From positions 558,001 to 622,000 of the forward strand of contig VWZW01005520.1 in NCBI GenBank assembly GCA_013397115.1: a stretch of DNA of 64,000 nt. Direction: 5' to 3'. Of the stretch, positions 49,301 through 60,300 are shown in pieces. The notes beneath the pieces were generated by a model. It saw nothing but the letters and a program-made list of their open reading frames with translations, was not told the origin of the DNA and did no database searches. A program made the translations under genes and the position numbers. The DNA comes from Edolisoma coerulescens. Taxonomy: Eukaryota > Chordata > Aves > Passeriformes > Campephagidae. Numbering within the stretch: the stretch's first letter is position 1; each line of letters begins with the position of its first letter.

Positions 49301-52300
49301 TAGAAAATAATTAAGAAATGCAGTACATAAAAACACCCTACAAACTGCAGTCAAGCAGGAAATATTAAGAAGGCCAGGTCACAAGCCCTGAATGGGTCCA
49401 TGGGACCTAGAGGCAAGTATTTTCAGGCAAGAGCAGTGAACTCCTGCTATACCAATCCAGGCATTAAAAACTACTTAAAACAATAATTCAGAAGTATGTC
49501 TGGTTTGGGTGTCCCCATCCCTATCACCCCTCATTTACTCTTTAACAACAGAGTCCAGTGACTACACTGATCTTCCACTCCATGCTCCATCTTATTTTAT
49601 GGCTTTTTTTTTTAAGGGACCAATGCCTGATTATTTCTCAGTAACATACAAAAGCCTCCACAGCTCAGAATTCTTTGATTAATGATCACAATCATGACTC
49701 AACATTGCTAGTGCCAACTCCTCCTCTAAGAATGCACACACAGGCATGATCTGAATCGCCCACATTCCACAGTCACGAGCTTTATATTCTCACAGTTCTG
49801 ATGACATCTAGTGGAGCAGCAACAGATCAGTGTTCTCTGTTGCAATAATGCCATTTTATTAAATATTTATGTATTACAGTCCATGCTCAGCTTTCAGAAG
49901 GGGGATATTAGCAGCCTGTGTTTTACGCTAAATATTTTAACATATTATTCCAAATTCTACAATATAGTGATAACATGGATTTCTTTCATTTATGTTCCAT
50001 TATCCCATTACTCAAAGGTCTAACAGGACTTGGATCCAGCCATATTCCACACAAAGAGTTGACATTACAATACTTTAAGTACGTATACACAGTCAAGATT
50101 CTCACGCTAATTTTGGCACACAAAATAAAAGAAAGACAACAAGACATTAGTGAAATGTTTGTGAACATTACACAAAACCAATGTGGACTTCTACAATGTG
50201 GACTTACACAAAAAACCTAGGTAGCACTAAACTAATTTCTAAATATTGAGTTTTGCTTCCTCTAAACTTAGCTACTGCTGCTTGACTACATTTCTCCTGA
50301 AAAATCTTGTGAAAACCTCTATAAAGATAAGGAAATCTAAGAGAAATTTAAAGGAGAGAAGACTAGGTGTTTTCTAGTCTTCAAAATCAAGGAAAATCTT
50401 CCCTTACAATCTAAAGTAAGAAATGGGGAAAATCATGAGTCAAACGATGCTACTTTGAATGAGTCAGTGAGGTGGACAATTAAAGGGACAGAGAGGTGTA
50501 ATGACAAAGACAGCTGAAGTTTCAGATGAAAACACACAGATATTTCAAGTAGAGAAGCAAAGTCTCTTCAAAGCAAATATTATTCTGTATTCAACAAACT
50601 ACTCCAAAACAAAAGAAAAATCTATGCATTTGCTTGATTTCTCATCTCTTTCAGTGAATGTCAGAGGCACCAAGGGAAAAGCTTGTTGTAGGTGTCAAGT
50701 CAGTGATGAAATGAAATAACATCTTTGATTTTAAACCAGAGGTGAAACAAAAAAAATTATAAATATGGAAAATAAACTTTGTAACAGTACAAGAATGCTG
50801 AAATAAAAGCTTACCTTTTCTTCAATCCAGGATTCGATTGAAGTTTTATTTGTCAAAATTACTTTCATCTGAAATAAAAGTGTTGGGTGAAATTAGGATT
50901 TATTTTCTGCGGGAATACATCAGCTATGCAAAGAAAGCTTCATTTAACAAACTAAATTTGTTTTAAAGAACAAAGCAACTTTTATAGACTTAACTGAAAC
51001 ATATGTTAGAAGCTAACCCTCAGCAGAGATACACGTTCTAGAATTATATACTTAAAGACAGTATCACACAGTATTGCACTTTATACTTAAAATGTCTTTT
51101 TGTTTCCTTCCAAACATCTCCAACATTTTAAGAAATATATCAGGCATATTTATACCTCTTTTCAGGGACAGGGCAAGTAGCTTGCCTTTTTCAGGGAGTT
51201 TATAAAACCCATCTCATGTTTTCCTAGTTCATCAGATTTTCACATCCAAGTCCTCCCATGAAAAATAATGAAAAAACCCCAAACTGTGGTAACAGAAAAA
51301 GTGGGACAAAGCTACGTAAATCCCTGGAAAAGTTATACAACAGCATAAGCTCTGAACAACTGTTCTTATCTCAATCCTCAATTCTGTTTCTGCTCCACAA
51401 GCACGCAAAACTTACAGCTTTTAACTTCTTTGCAACAGAGCCATAGACTTACCTGGATAATAAACAGCATACCAACAGCAATAGTTGTTCCTAATGCCAG
51501 TCCTAAGGCAAATAAAGATGCAGCAAATGCAGACAGTCCAAAGGGAATAATGGGACGAGGGTCTCTTTTGGCTGCACTCATGTCAATCTTCACAGAACTC
51601 CACCCAAAAGATATCTGCAAAGGGAAAAATATCATTCAGCTCTAGAACTTTCCAACTGCTGAAACAAAGCAAGTTATCTGTAAGAAATCTGGCTCTGAAG
51701 GTAAGTGTCAACATCTGACAGGTTTATAATGCAAGCAGAGCAACTAAAAAAAAAAAAAAGTATTCAAAAGACTTTTCTTTTGTCTACAGAAGTTTGCTTG
51801 TTGCTAGATAGAAAGTGAAACCATAATCACCATCTTGCAAGCTCCACAGGCCCAAAAATCAGCAAAAAAATCTGGACTCTGGTATGTTAACAAAAACACA
51901 TCCATCAGTGTCAGATGGACAATGTTTGCATAGAACAGTCCCCATTTTCCGTGGAAATGCTGCAGGTTTTTCTCTGAAAGCTTTGCAGACAGCAGCTCTC
52001 AACATTATAGCTCTGCAAACATAACTTAGCTGCTACAAATGCAACTTCATCTGTTACACTCAGCTGACATTATCAAGATCTTCACTGCAACCACAAAAGC
52101 TGAAATCAATGCTTATAATCTTAACCATGGATCTGAGATAAGGGGTGTATTTCAGAACAAGCTTTGCTCATTGTTGCTATAGTTAAAGTTTTCCAGTTAA
52201 AAAAACCAAAGCTAACATATTTATTTTTAGTCCCAAAAATAATGTACTTTTTTTTTTACTTGAAGAAATGGACACAATTCTAAAAAAGTGGCCAGTAAAA

Positions 52301-55300
52301 GAAAATAAATAGGATATAACTTGAGTGTTGGAAAGAAAATAGCAGCTGGTTTCTGTGCCAGCCAAAACACAGCCTGTCTCTCTCTACATAAAGTTCTACT
52401 CAGAAACTGTTTTCAGTCAATGTAAAGCACCAGGAAACTTCCCTGTGATTATGAGAAGCAACAGGAAAAAATAACAGAATGAAAATAGAAACAACTTTCT
52501 CTGAATCCTCCTCCATTAACACACATACTTTTTACCAGTACAGAGCAGAACCAGGAGTGCATGTGGAAAGAAAAACAAGGAATTCCACATGCTTCTTCTC
52601 AGAAAACCAAAATCTCTCATACTTAGAGAGGTAAGACTATGCACATGACTTAAATAATATTTTAAGCATTTAGTTATGTTTTCTTACTCTGTTGTAAAGC
52701 TGAGTGTACATTGTCATAATAAATATGAAAGAAGCGTGAATGCATCCCAGTGGAGCTAAGAGGAGAAACAGAGTGAAAGATGCATGATTCTGGTATCCAC
52801 AACAGTTGTTGATCCAAGGACAGTGGTGATCCATCTTCATGACACATCTGTGAATGATAAATATTGATTAATACAAAGGACATGTATGATGTTTCCCAAA
52901 AAATCAAAGGATGGCTGACTTTCTACTTCTCAACCTCCATTCTTTCATTTGAACCCACCAATTTCTGACATTTCAACACAGTTGTTTCTTTTACTGCTAT
53001 TCTGAATTATACTTCCATGTTGTAGAATGAAAAAAAGCAAATAAAAAGTGCTTCCAGGTCCTACCCTCCCTAGTCATCTGTCCTCCTATTTACTCAAACT
53101 TACTAGTTGTTAATAAACACCATGGTACAGAGCCTAGAGACAGAGCCATAGAATGGGACTTGTAAGAACTATGATCACAATAATTAAGCACTACTGTTAA
53201 TGCCAGTTTTTAAAAAAAAGAGTACCAGGAAAATAAACGAAATATCAAATTCCTTGTGAATTACTTGCAGAAAGAATATTTAAAGTTACACAGAAGTGTG
53301 ATAGTGCCTCCTTCTTTTCAGAGGTAAACCCTCTGAAAGCTTTCTCAATTTCTGTGTATTGACCTCACACCATTGAAAATCCTTTTCAAAATACATTTAA
53401 CAAGTGTAAACACCCTAGAGACACTCTTGTATTTAATATAAAGCCAGTTATTTTGGTGTAGCTTACAGATGCAAAAAACCCCCACCTGATTATAGATTTG
53501 TTCACATCCTGATTTACCTTGGCAGGTATAAAAATCTCAGTGACCACCTAAGTCATCAGTCCTCAGTGTAAAGATTATCACTCAAGGAAAAGAATAATTA
53601 ATTTTAAATCTGGGGATGATGTAGCCAAATTACAGCACTGCTCTGGAGTTTCAGTTTCTGTTTCCTAAAAAACACTGGCTGCACATCTTGGGTTTATAGA
53701 AAAAACAATGAACGTGTATGTTGCAATACCCTTTCACCACATTCTTTTAAGAGTCCTTCAGAGGACAACCTGCCTGGACTGCAGACAGCTGAAGTACCTT
53801 GATTTTTTCAAGATGCACTAAATTCCAGTGACAGCTATTTATAATAAAGTATCCTAAAGTATCAGAACAAGTGTGTTGGAAGATAACAATGTGCAAACTT
53901 CTTTAGTTGACCCAAAAGGCTTACTACTTCACTTAACATGCCAACTCCCCTCAAAAACCCGCTTTGGTGAAGAGTGAAAAAACAGTCCAAAATTTCCACT
54001 CAAATCAACGTTTAATTCCCATTTGGAAAGATGACAGAATAGGTATTTCTACTCTCAAAGCAGGTCAACGTTTGGACTAAGAATTTAAAAAATACTTCAG
54101 AAGATTTTTAGGTATTTACACAGACTCACATCTCTGAAGCAGGACTGCATTGTTTTGTTAGTACCGTCAAGAAGTTCCTAAGAGAAACTGATTTCAAACT
54201 ATAAAGAAAATGTTAAAGACAGTCATTTTTTTAAACTAAAACACAGCAAAACTGTGCAGAAATCATACAACTAGAAAGTGCAAATACCTGAAAGGGCTAT
54301 AGTGTTCATATGGAAGCTTTTTAAAAAAGCACAATGCAAGTGCTGGAAGAACAAATTATGGTAATAGCCCATCATTAGATGTGAAGCTGCTTTAATGTGG
54401 ACTTTGAACAATTGTAAAGAGAAACAGTACCTGTTACACTTTCGACAGTGGTGTGAACGAGGTGCCTTGTAAGACTGACACACTTTACAGTATTGGAGAT
54501 ACATGCAATCCTGAGATTTTTCCTTTAAACAGAAGAATAGGAGTGTTAGATGTATACATAACTCCACTGGCAATGTTTATCTTGGCATTTTCCTGACCTA
54601 AGCACCTTGGATTTCTTCTGACAGGGTGTGTTTCATAGTCCAACCCTATTTAATGGTAGGTGTCAAGGAGAGGAAAAAACAAAATTAAATAATCTCCTAG
54701 CTGATCTCTTGGCTATCAACACAGCCATCTCCCACTGTTGAAAGTGCTGGTTGCTAAAAGAAATAAACAGTTCTTCTGTCAGGAAGAGGAACTGTACAAG
54801 CGGGGTTTCATAGTGAAGTTCTGAGAGTAAAAGTCAGCATGTGGCCATTCTAATAAAAAAAAAAAATCCTGAGCACATTTTCTATCCATTTTACACCATA
54901 AACCACACTACTAAGGCACAGCACTGGTAAACACTAACGTTCAACCCTCTTACAATCTCTTTTACACACATACACCACAACTACAGCAAGATGTGAGACA
55001 CAGATACTTGCAGACAGCAAGTAATGGCCAAAATCTTCCACTCAGGAAGTGGAGTACCCACCCAGTTGTCCTGCTAAAACGATTATCAGGATACTCTTCT
55101 GCCTAGACTCTGTCCTGAGTAATATTCCACAATTAGACAGGTGACCAGTACCAAACTTTGTATCATGCCACTGGAACACAAACTCTGGGCGGCTGCCTTG
55201 AGATACTGAACCTGTATCATTGTTGACTACAACTCTTCCAAGAGATTACTGAAGCACAGGAAATGCAAATTTCTGTCTTGTACTGTGTTAAGCAGCAGGT

Positions 55301-56519
55301 AACCATATAATTTTCTGGCTTGCATAAAATAAAAAAGAAATTTTCTAAATTAATTTCTTCCAATTGTTACTGCTAGCAGCAAAATCTCCAAAACAGGTGT
55401 CTGCAGGAGCATGCAGATAACCCTGAGGTTCTCATTCCTAGCTAACAGTGCTTGTTTCCTGCTGCTTTGCTTTGAGAAGCCCCCATGAAACACAGCGACT
55501 GCTGCCAGCCAAGCAGCATTACCAGACCCCTGACAGCACAGGGACGTGATGGAGAAGGGCAGCAGAACAGAACAACAGAGCCTTGGAGGAGCAGATAAAG
55601 GATGTAACTTAGGCAAGCAGGATGCCAGCTCAGCTCTGCAAGGCTGACAAAGCAGGAGTCGTGGAAATCAAGTGTTGTGCTCACTCAAGAGCTGGGGTCA
55701 AGGAACGGCCACCTGAAATATTACAACACTGGCCACCGAAGACCACCAAAGAACACACCAAAAGACCACATAAGGACTTCCGATAAGGAATGTGATTATG
55801 TAAAGTAAAGCATTACGTATACATTACGTTTAGTTATACACTAAGCAAGGATAGCTAACGAATGTGTAATCAGTGTGGGTGATAAAAACTCTGTTTACCC
55901 AACGCTCGGCACATTCGACTAGAGGAAGGATACTTCAAGTGTCCAGCGTGCTGCTTTCTAATACCAAAACTACGTTAGAAAGTTTCTATCTGTCCGATTT
56001 CGGTATCCGGAGCAAGCTGCGGCATACTGGAAACCCTGGAAGCGGCAGGAGCAAAGCGGTGAGAGGCAAAGGAAAGATTTCGGAACAAGACAAGGAGGAA
56101 GCAGTGGCCCGAGAGCGTGGAGCGTTCTTGGGGGACAGAGGAGAAACGGCGGCATCAAACGACACGCGATTCCTGCTGTCCTGACCGCGGGGGCGGCCGG
56201 CCCGGCCCCAAGGCTGCCCGCCGCTCCCCCGCGCGGCCCCGGGACGAGGCGGTCACAAGGCAGCGCTTACCGGCGTCCACCCCAGCGGGACGTACCCGGG
56301 GCCCACAAACATGGCGCTGAAGTAGTTGTAGAGGATCATGACGGTCCAGTTGAGCAGCATCACGAAGTTGACGCTTCCCCCGGCCGTGTCCAGGGGCCAG
56401 TACCAGAGCGCGGCGTCGGCCATGGCGGTGGTGGAGCACACGGCCACCACGGCCAGCCCCACCGCCGGGCCCCAGTGGCACAGGCGCCGCGCCCGCTGCA
56501 GCGCGCCCGGCCCCACCAT
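46323..56519 (-). CDS. ZDHHC6: Palmitoyltransferase ZDHHC6, complete coding region in 10 exons
   Basis: ER membrane protein S-acyltransferase that attaches palmitate to cysteines; in mammals its known substrates include calnexin and the IP3 receptor. Exons in reading order (minus strand): 56519-56271, 54522-54431, 52847-52688, 51614-51453, 50868-50815, 49299-49132, 48841-48800, 48459-48314, 48225-48182, 46426-46323. They total 1,221 nt, 406 residues, all in phase with GT-AG sites. Membrane segments lie near residues 18-38 and 50-75, with two more after the Cys-rich domain (about 95-135). Catalytic DHHC is at 120-123, followed by PW. An SH3-like tail carries cysteines 322, 323 and 337, equivalent to the human sites acylated by ZDHHC16. 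The C-terminus KKSK is a dilysine ER-retrieval signal. The protein is 7 residues shorter than human, mainly at a divergent N-terminus. The start ATG has strong context (gcggcgATGG). Confidence 0.96.
46560..46990 (-). mobile_element. Old, degenerate CR1-family fragment in the last ZDHHC6 intron
   Basis: Weak but ordered landmarks: ctccaactacctaaaatg, aaaattcatcctcatac, ctctccaggtaaaccatccc, ctcttggcttttccttataa. These resemble the antisense CR1 3' region. It is much older than the other copies, and its limits are approximate. It lies just beyond the final coding exon boundary at 46426, in the intron between exons 9 and 10. Confidence 0.45.
55673..56010 (+). mobile_element. Probable solo LTR (ERV-K-like) in ZDHHC6 intron 1
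   Basis: A block unlike its neighbours: it has promoter-like order on the + strand, with cattacgtatacattacg, then a TATA-like gataaaaactc at about 55882, then a gctcggcacattcg segment and a tttctaatacc stretch resembling a decayed poly(A) region. This order of parts resembles avian class II retroviral LTRs. The left end is placed at tgttgtg (55673); the right end is uncertain (56006-56026), and I could not find matching target duplications. It is antisense to ZDHHC6 and sense toward VTI1A. Confidence 0.5.
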
Positions 56520-57330
56520 CGCCGCTACCGCCGCCCGACGGCTGCCGCCCCGCCGCCGCCGTACATGGCTCCCGCCGGCTGCCGAGTGCGAGGGCGGGAA
56601 AGGAAAAGGGAAGAGACTGGGAAGAGGAGGGGAGGGAAGGGAGTGAGAAGGGGAGGGGAGAGAAGGGGAGGAGCGGGGGCGGGAGCGGGGCCCGCCCTGC
56701 CGCCGCCCGCCCGCGGTCCTCTCGCAATACGGGCCCCCCAGGAAACAGCTGCCCGCCGGTAGCGCCGTAGCCGCGTTCCTCCGCCCCTGCTGGTTACGAG
56801 GCGGGGCGGGAGTGACCCGTCGCTGCCGCCTTTCCTCGGTGCCTGCGGTGCAGCGTGATCCCGCGCGCCAAGGTCGCCCAGCGGTTGTCGGGACGGCCGC
56901 GAGGGGCTGGGCCGTGCCGGTTATAGCACTTGAATTTCACCGGAACCTGTGGCGAGGCGCCCGGGGGCGGGGTGGGGGACGCGTTTTGGGGTGGCAGAAC
57001 ACGGAAGCACCGCCGTCCGGAGCGGGGCCCCCGGCAGCGGCAGCGCCATCGCCGCGATGTCCTCCGACTTCGAGAGCTACGAGCAGGACTTCGCCGTGCT
57101 CACGGCAGAGATCACGGGCCGCATCGGGAAGGTGCCGAAGCTGGTAGGAGGTGAGCGGTTGCTCTCCGCCCCCGCGGTGCTCGCTCCGCAGGCCCGGCCG
57201 GCTCGTCTGTGAGAGCCGCTCCAGCTCCCAGCCGTGAGCGCGCGGGGCGGTGGCGGGAGGTGCCGGCGTATTTTTAGTGAGATCTCAGCGTCTCCTCGCT
57301 CCTTAAGCAGCAGAGTCACCTCCCTGCCCC
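56150..57330. promoter_or_regulatory. CpG-island bidirectional promoter of ZDHHC6 and VTI1A
   Basis: Dense CpG, GC-rich sequence contrasts sharply with the AT-rich surroundings. It holds ZDHHC6 exon 1 (minus) and VTI1A exon 1 (plus), whose start codons lie 537 bp apart. GC boxes (gggggcggg) occur near 56674 and 56800, and an ETS-like acggaag lies near 57001. There is no obvious TATA box for either gene, as expected of a housekeeping CpG promoter. Confidence 0.85.
56591..56690 (+). repeat. Polypurine (G/A) tract in the bidirectional promoter
   Basis: About 100 bases that are almost all G and A on the + strand, with only a few C and T interruptions, in repeating blocks of gggaagg / ggggagg type. 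Such tracts can form triplex or G-quadruplex structures. It lies in the ZDHHC6 5' UTR or immediate promoter. Confidence 0.8.
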
Positions 57331-60300
57331 GGGTCTGTCCCAGCAGCGAATTGTCTTTTGAAATGTATTAAGAATACTCTGACAGAATACTTGTTTGCTG
57401 GTCACCTGTAAGGATCAGCTTTCCCCTGCTGCCCGGCTCTGGGGCCACGCGAAGTTACGCCAGTGCACCTGAAGGGCTGAGCAGAGCTGGAGGGGATGTT
57501 CCCTGTACCGGCATTGCTGCTGAATCGTCTTTATTGTGATCATGCCACAACATCACTAATGGAAATCAAGACTTTCTCCTGTGGCATAGACGGATTTTGT
57601 GCATGACTTAATCTGAATCAGTATTTTTGTTGCCTACTGTTCATACGTTTGATTTGGATAATTGACTGTGGTGACTCACATGTAAGAGCAGATTCAAAGA
57701 AATCAGTGTTTATTTACTTCAATGTGTTTGTCAGTAGCCCGCAGCGTTCATGGTCTAATTCATGATGTATCCCTGCAGTAGAGTCAATATTGTCTGTAAG
57801 AGTAGAAAGATGAAAATTATAATCTCGTGAATCAGCCCACCTGAATCTTCTAGCACACAGGAATCAGTGCCCCCGTACAGGGCTCTGAGTGTGAGATGGA
57901 GGGAAGCTGACACTCGTGGTTTTCTCATCTGTTCCTCTTGTAGCTCAGCTTAATGCCTCTTCTGTTTCCAGGTCATTTAATACTTCTGCCTCTGCTTCTT
58001 ATGCATATTTCCCAAAGGTTTGGGGTACTTAACCATAGGAGTGGATACTGTATAAGAAGGAAATAAACACATGCTAGTGGTGTACTTTTCCGTGTGACTA
58101 AAGGAAAAGGTTTCATTCATCCAGGACCAAAGAATCACAACCTGCTTTTAGAGTGGGAAATGCATCATGAAGTGATGAAGTAGTGACTCTAAACAGGATT
58201 TGAGGTAGGTGGTCAACTAAAATGTGTGATCTCAGGGGATTTTAAATAAAAATCTTTCTGATTCTGGAAGGTTATGTCCAATTCTAATCTTAGTAAGTTA
58301 GTCTTCTGAAAAATTAGGGTTCAGTTCCATGGTTAAAGGAAACTATGCCTTTTCCTTGGCTTAACAAAGATGTTTTGCTCTTGATCTTAGCAGCGAGGAC
58401 ACAGGGAGATAATTCAGTCAGAAGCTGCAGCTGAGGTAGAAAGATTTGTCTGTTTTCTGGTGGAAACTTACAAAATGAAGAGGAGAGAGAATCAGAGTTC
58501 CTGCGATTGAATTTTAGAACTGGTGTAATTTAATTTGCTCAGAAATTATATTTAACCTGTAAATGGGCACTGGAACAATTTACTGAGAGGATGCAGGGAA
58601 TCCTTCAAAAAGGCTTCTTCACTTTTGAACAGTAAGTTTAAGGACCTCCGGTAGGAACAGGGACACATCATAAATACACTACTGGCTCATCTTCTGAAAA
58701 TCAATAGTGCTAGATTGATTTATAGGAAAAGAGAGATTTAAGTCCCTAATTGTAAAGAATAGAGTTTTGAGTTCCTAATTGTATAGATTTTGGAAGTCAT
58801 CAGAGTCTGTTCAATAGTAGGAAGAATATTCTGCATAATAGTAGTGGATTTCCATAATCCTCTCCTTGAATCAGTCTCCCTTGTTCACTTAGGGAGATTT
58901 CAGAGCTTAAATACAAGATGTTTAAAGAGTATTGGCTTAAACAGTGACATAGCCTAGAAGCAGCAGGCTTTGAAATCATCACTCTTTTATGTGACCATTA
59001 GAAGGTTACTTTTTTTATAGAATTTGCCATCTTTTCAGAGGAGACAGAATTCATGTTCCCTGCAGGACCTGTAATGTGGTACTGGGCTAAATGGAGTCAA
59101 GATAAGAGTTAATTTTTTTATTTTCCATGTTAGTATTTCAAGCTGGTCATACATATGTGGTTTGGACTGACTTGCATTATAGCTGCTTCTTGCACTGTAC
59201 ATTTATGGTTTAGGTATTGCTTCTGTTTTCAAGGCTATTCTGTTCTTCATCAGAAAAAACATTTTCTATGACTTCAAAACAAACTGCAGCCTTAGCTAAC
59301 AGAGGCATTTGACCACCTAGAAAAAATAATCTCTGATTATGCTGAACACTTTAATCAGAAATATTTTAAATACACATTTTTCCCTTGTTTCTTAATAGGA
59401 ATATTTGCAAGATCTTTGCATCCTCATCACCAGAAGTTCCAGTTAGTTCTTGTGGCGATGGCTGGGAAAGCCTCAGAAAGAGGATTATGAGGTGGGAGGG
59501 GAACGTGAGGTGACAGTTTTCAGCAGCAGTGATTTGAGAGAGATTGCTGATGGCCTTCTTCCTCCACGCTGGAAGAAGCAGGATGAAAGGTGTAAGGACT
59601 TGTGCTACTCTGCATAATAAAGAGAGATCTCCTGAAGTCTAGTGACTGGTTATTGCCCTCTGCTGCCCAAGATGGACCTGCTGTAATGGAGAAATACTGG
59701 TTAATTGTTTTTGCAACATTCCTGCATTCCGTCTTGTCAGGACATGATGCTGTCTTGTGTTCTAGGAGGATGATGGCTCGGCAGACAATCCTGTTGTCAC
59801 AAATGCATAAGTAGTTCAGCAAGAAATGAAACAAAGGCTCTCTGATACTACAGAAACAATAAGCAGCAGGGACAATAGAACGTCTTGGGAAGAAATGTCT
59901 TCTGTTGTTGAGGCAGACATCACCTGGAGGATTAAAGAAAGTTATAAATAGAGAAATGCCTTTTAAATAGACTTTCTGTGATGCTGCTGCAGGTCTTTGA
60001 AGAATGAAGATCATTGACTGATGTGTTTTATTAATGTTCCTTGATGTTTCAGATTAACATCTGTCTTGTGATTAGACCAAAAATTCAAATAAATTTTGAT
60101 TGCTTGATATGAAAGAGAGTTTTATCAGCACAAGTGGTGATACTTAGTCTATTCCCAGCACAGTAGCCTGTAGGTTGTGATGGTTTTGGACTAGAGTGCT
60201 GCCATTCTTCTGGTACTTGATACCTGCATTTTCTACCTGGCAATCAAAGCGCTGTGTTTCAGTTGCTAATAGGTTTAGCTGAAGAAAGCCCCACCTTTAA

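Noticed and set aside
57057..57143. VTI1A exon 1 ending at the upstream donor gtagga
   Set aside because: It puts the next exon out of frame; the donor at 57151 restores the known protein.
59520..60014. 164-codon minus-strand open frame in VTI1A intron 1
   Set aside because: Antisense to the intron, with no recognised domain and no splice context; probably chance.
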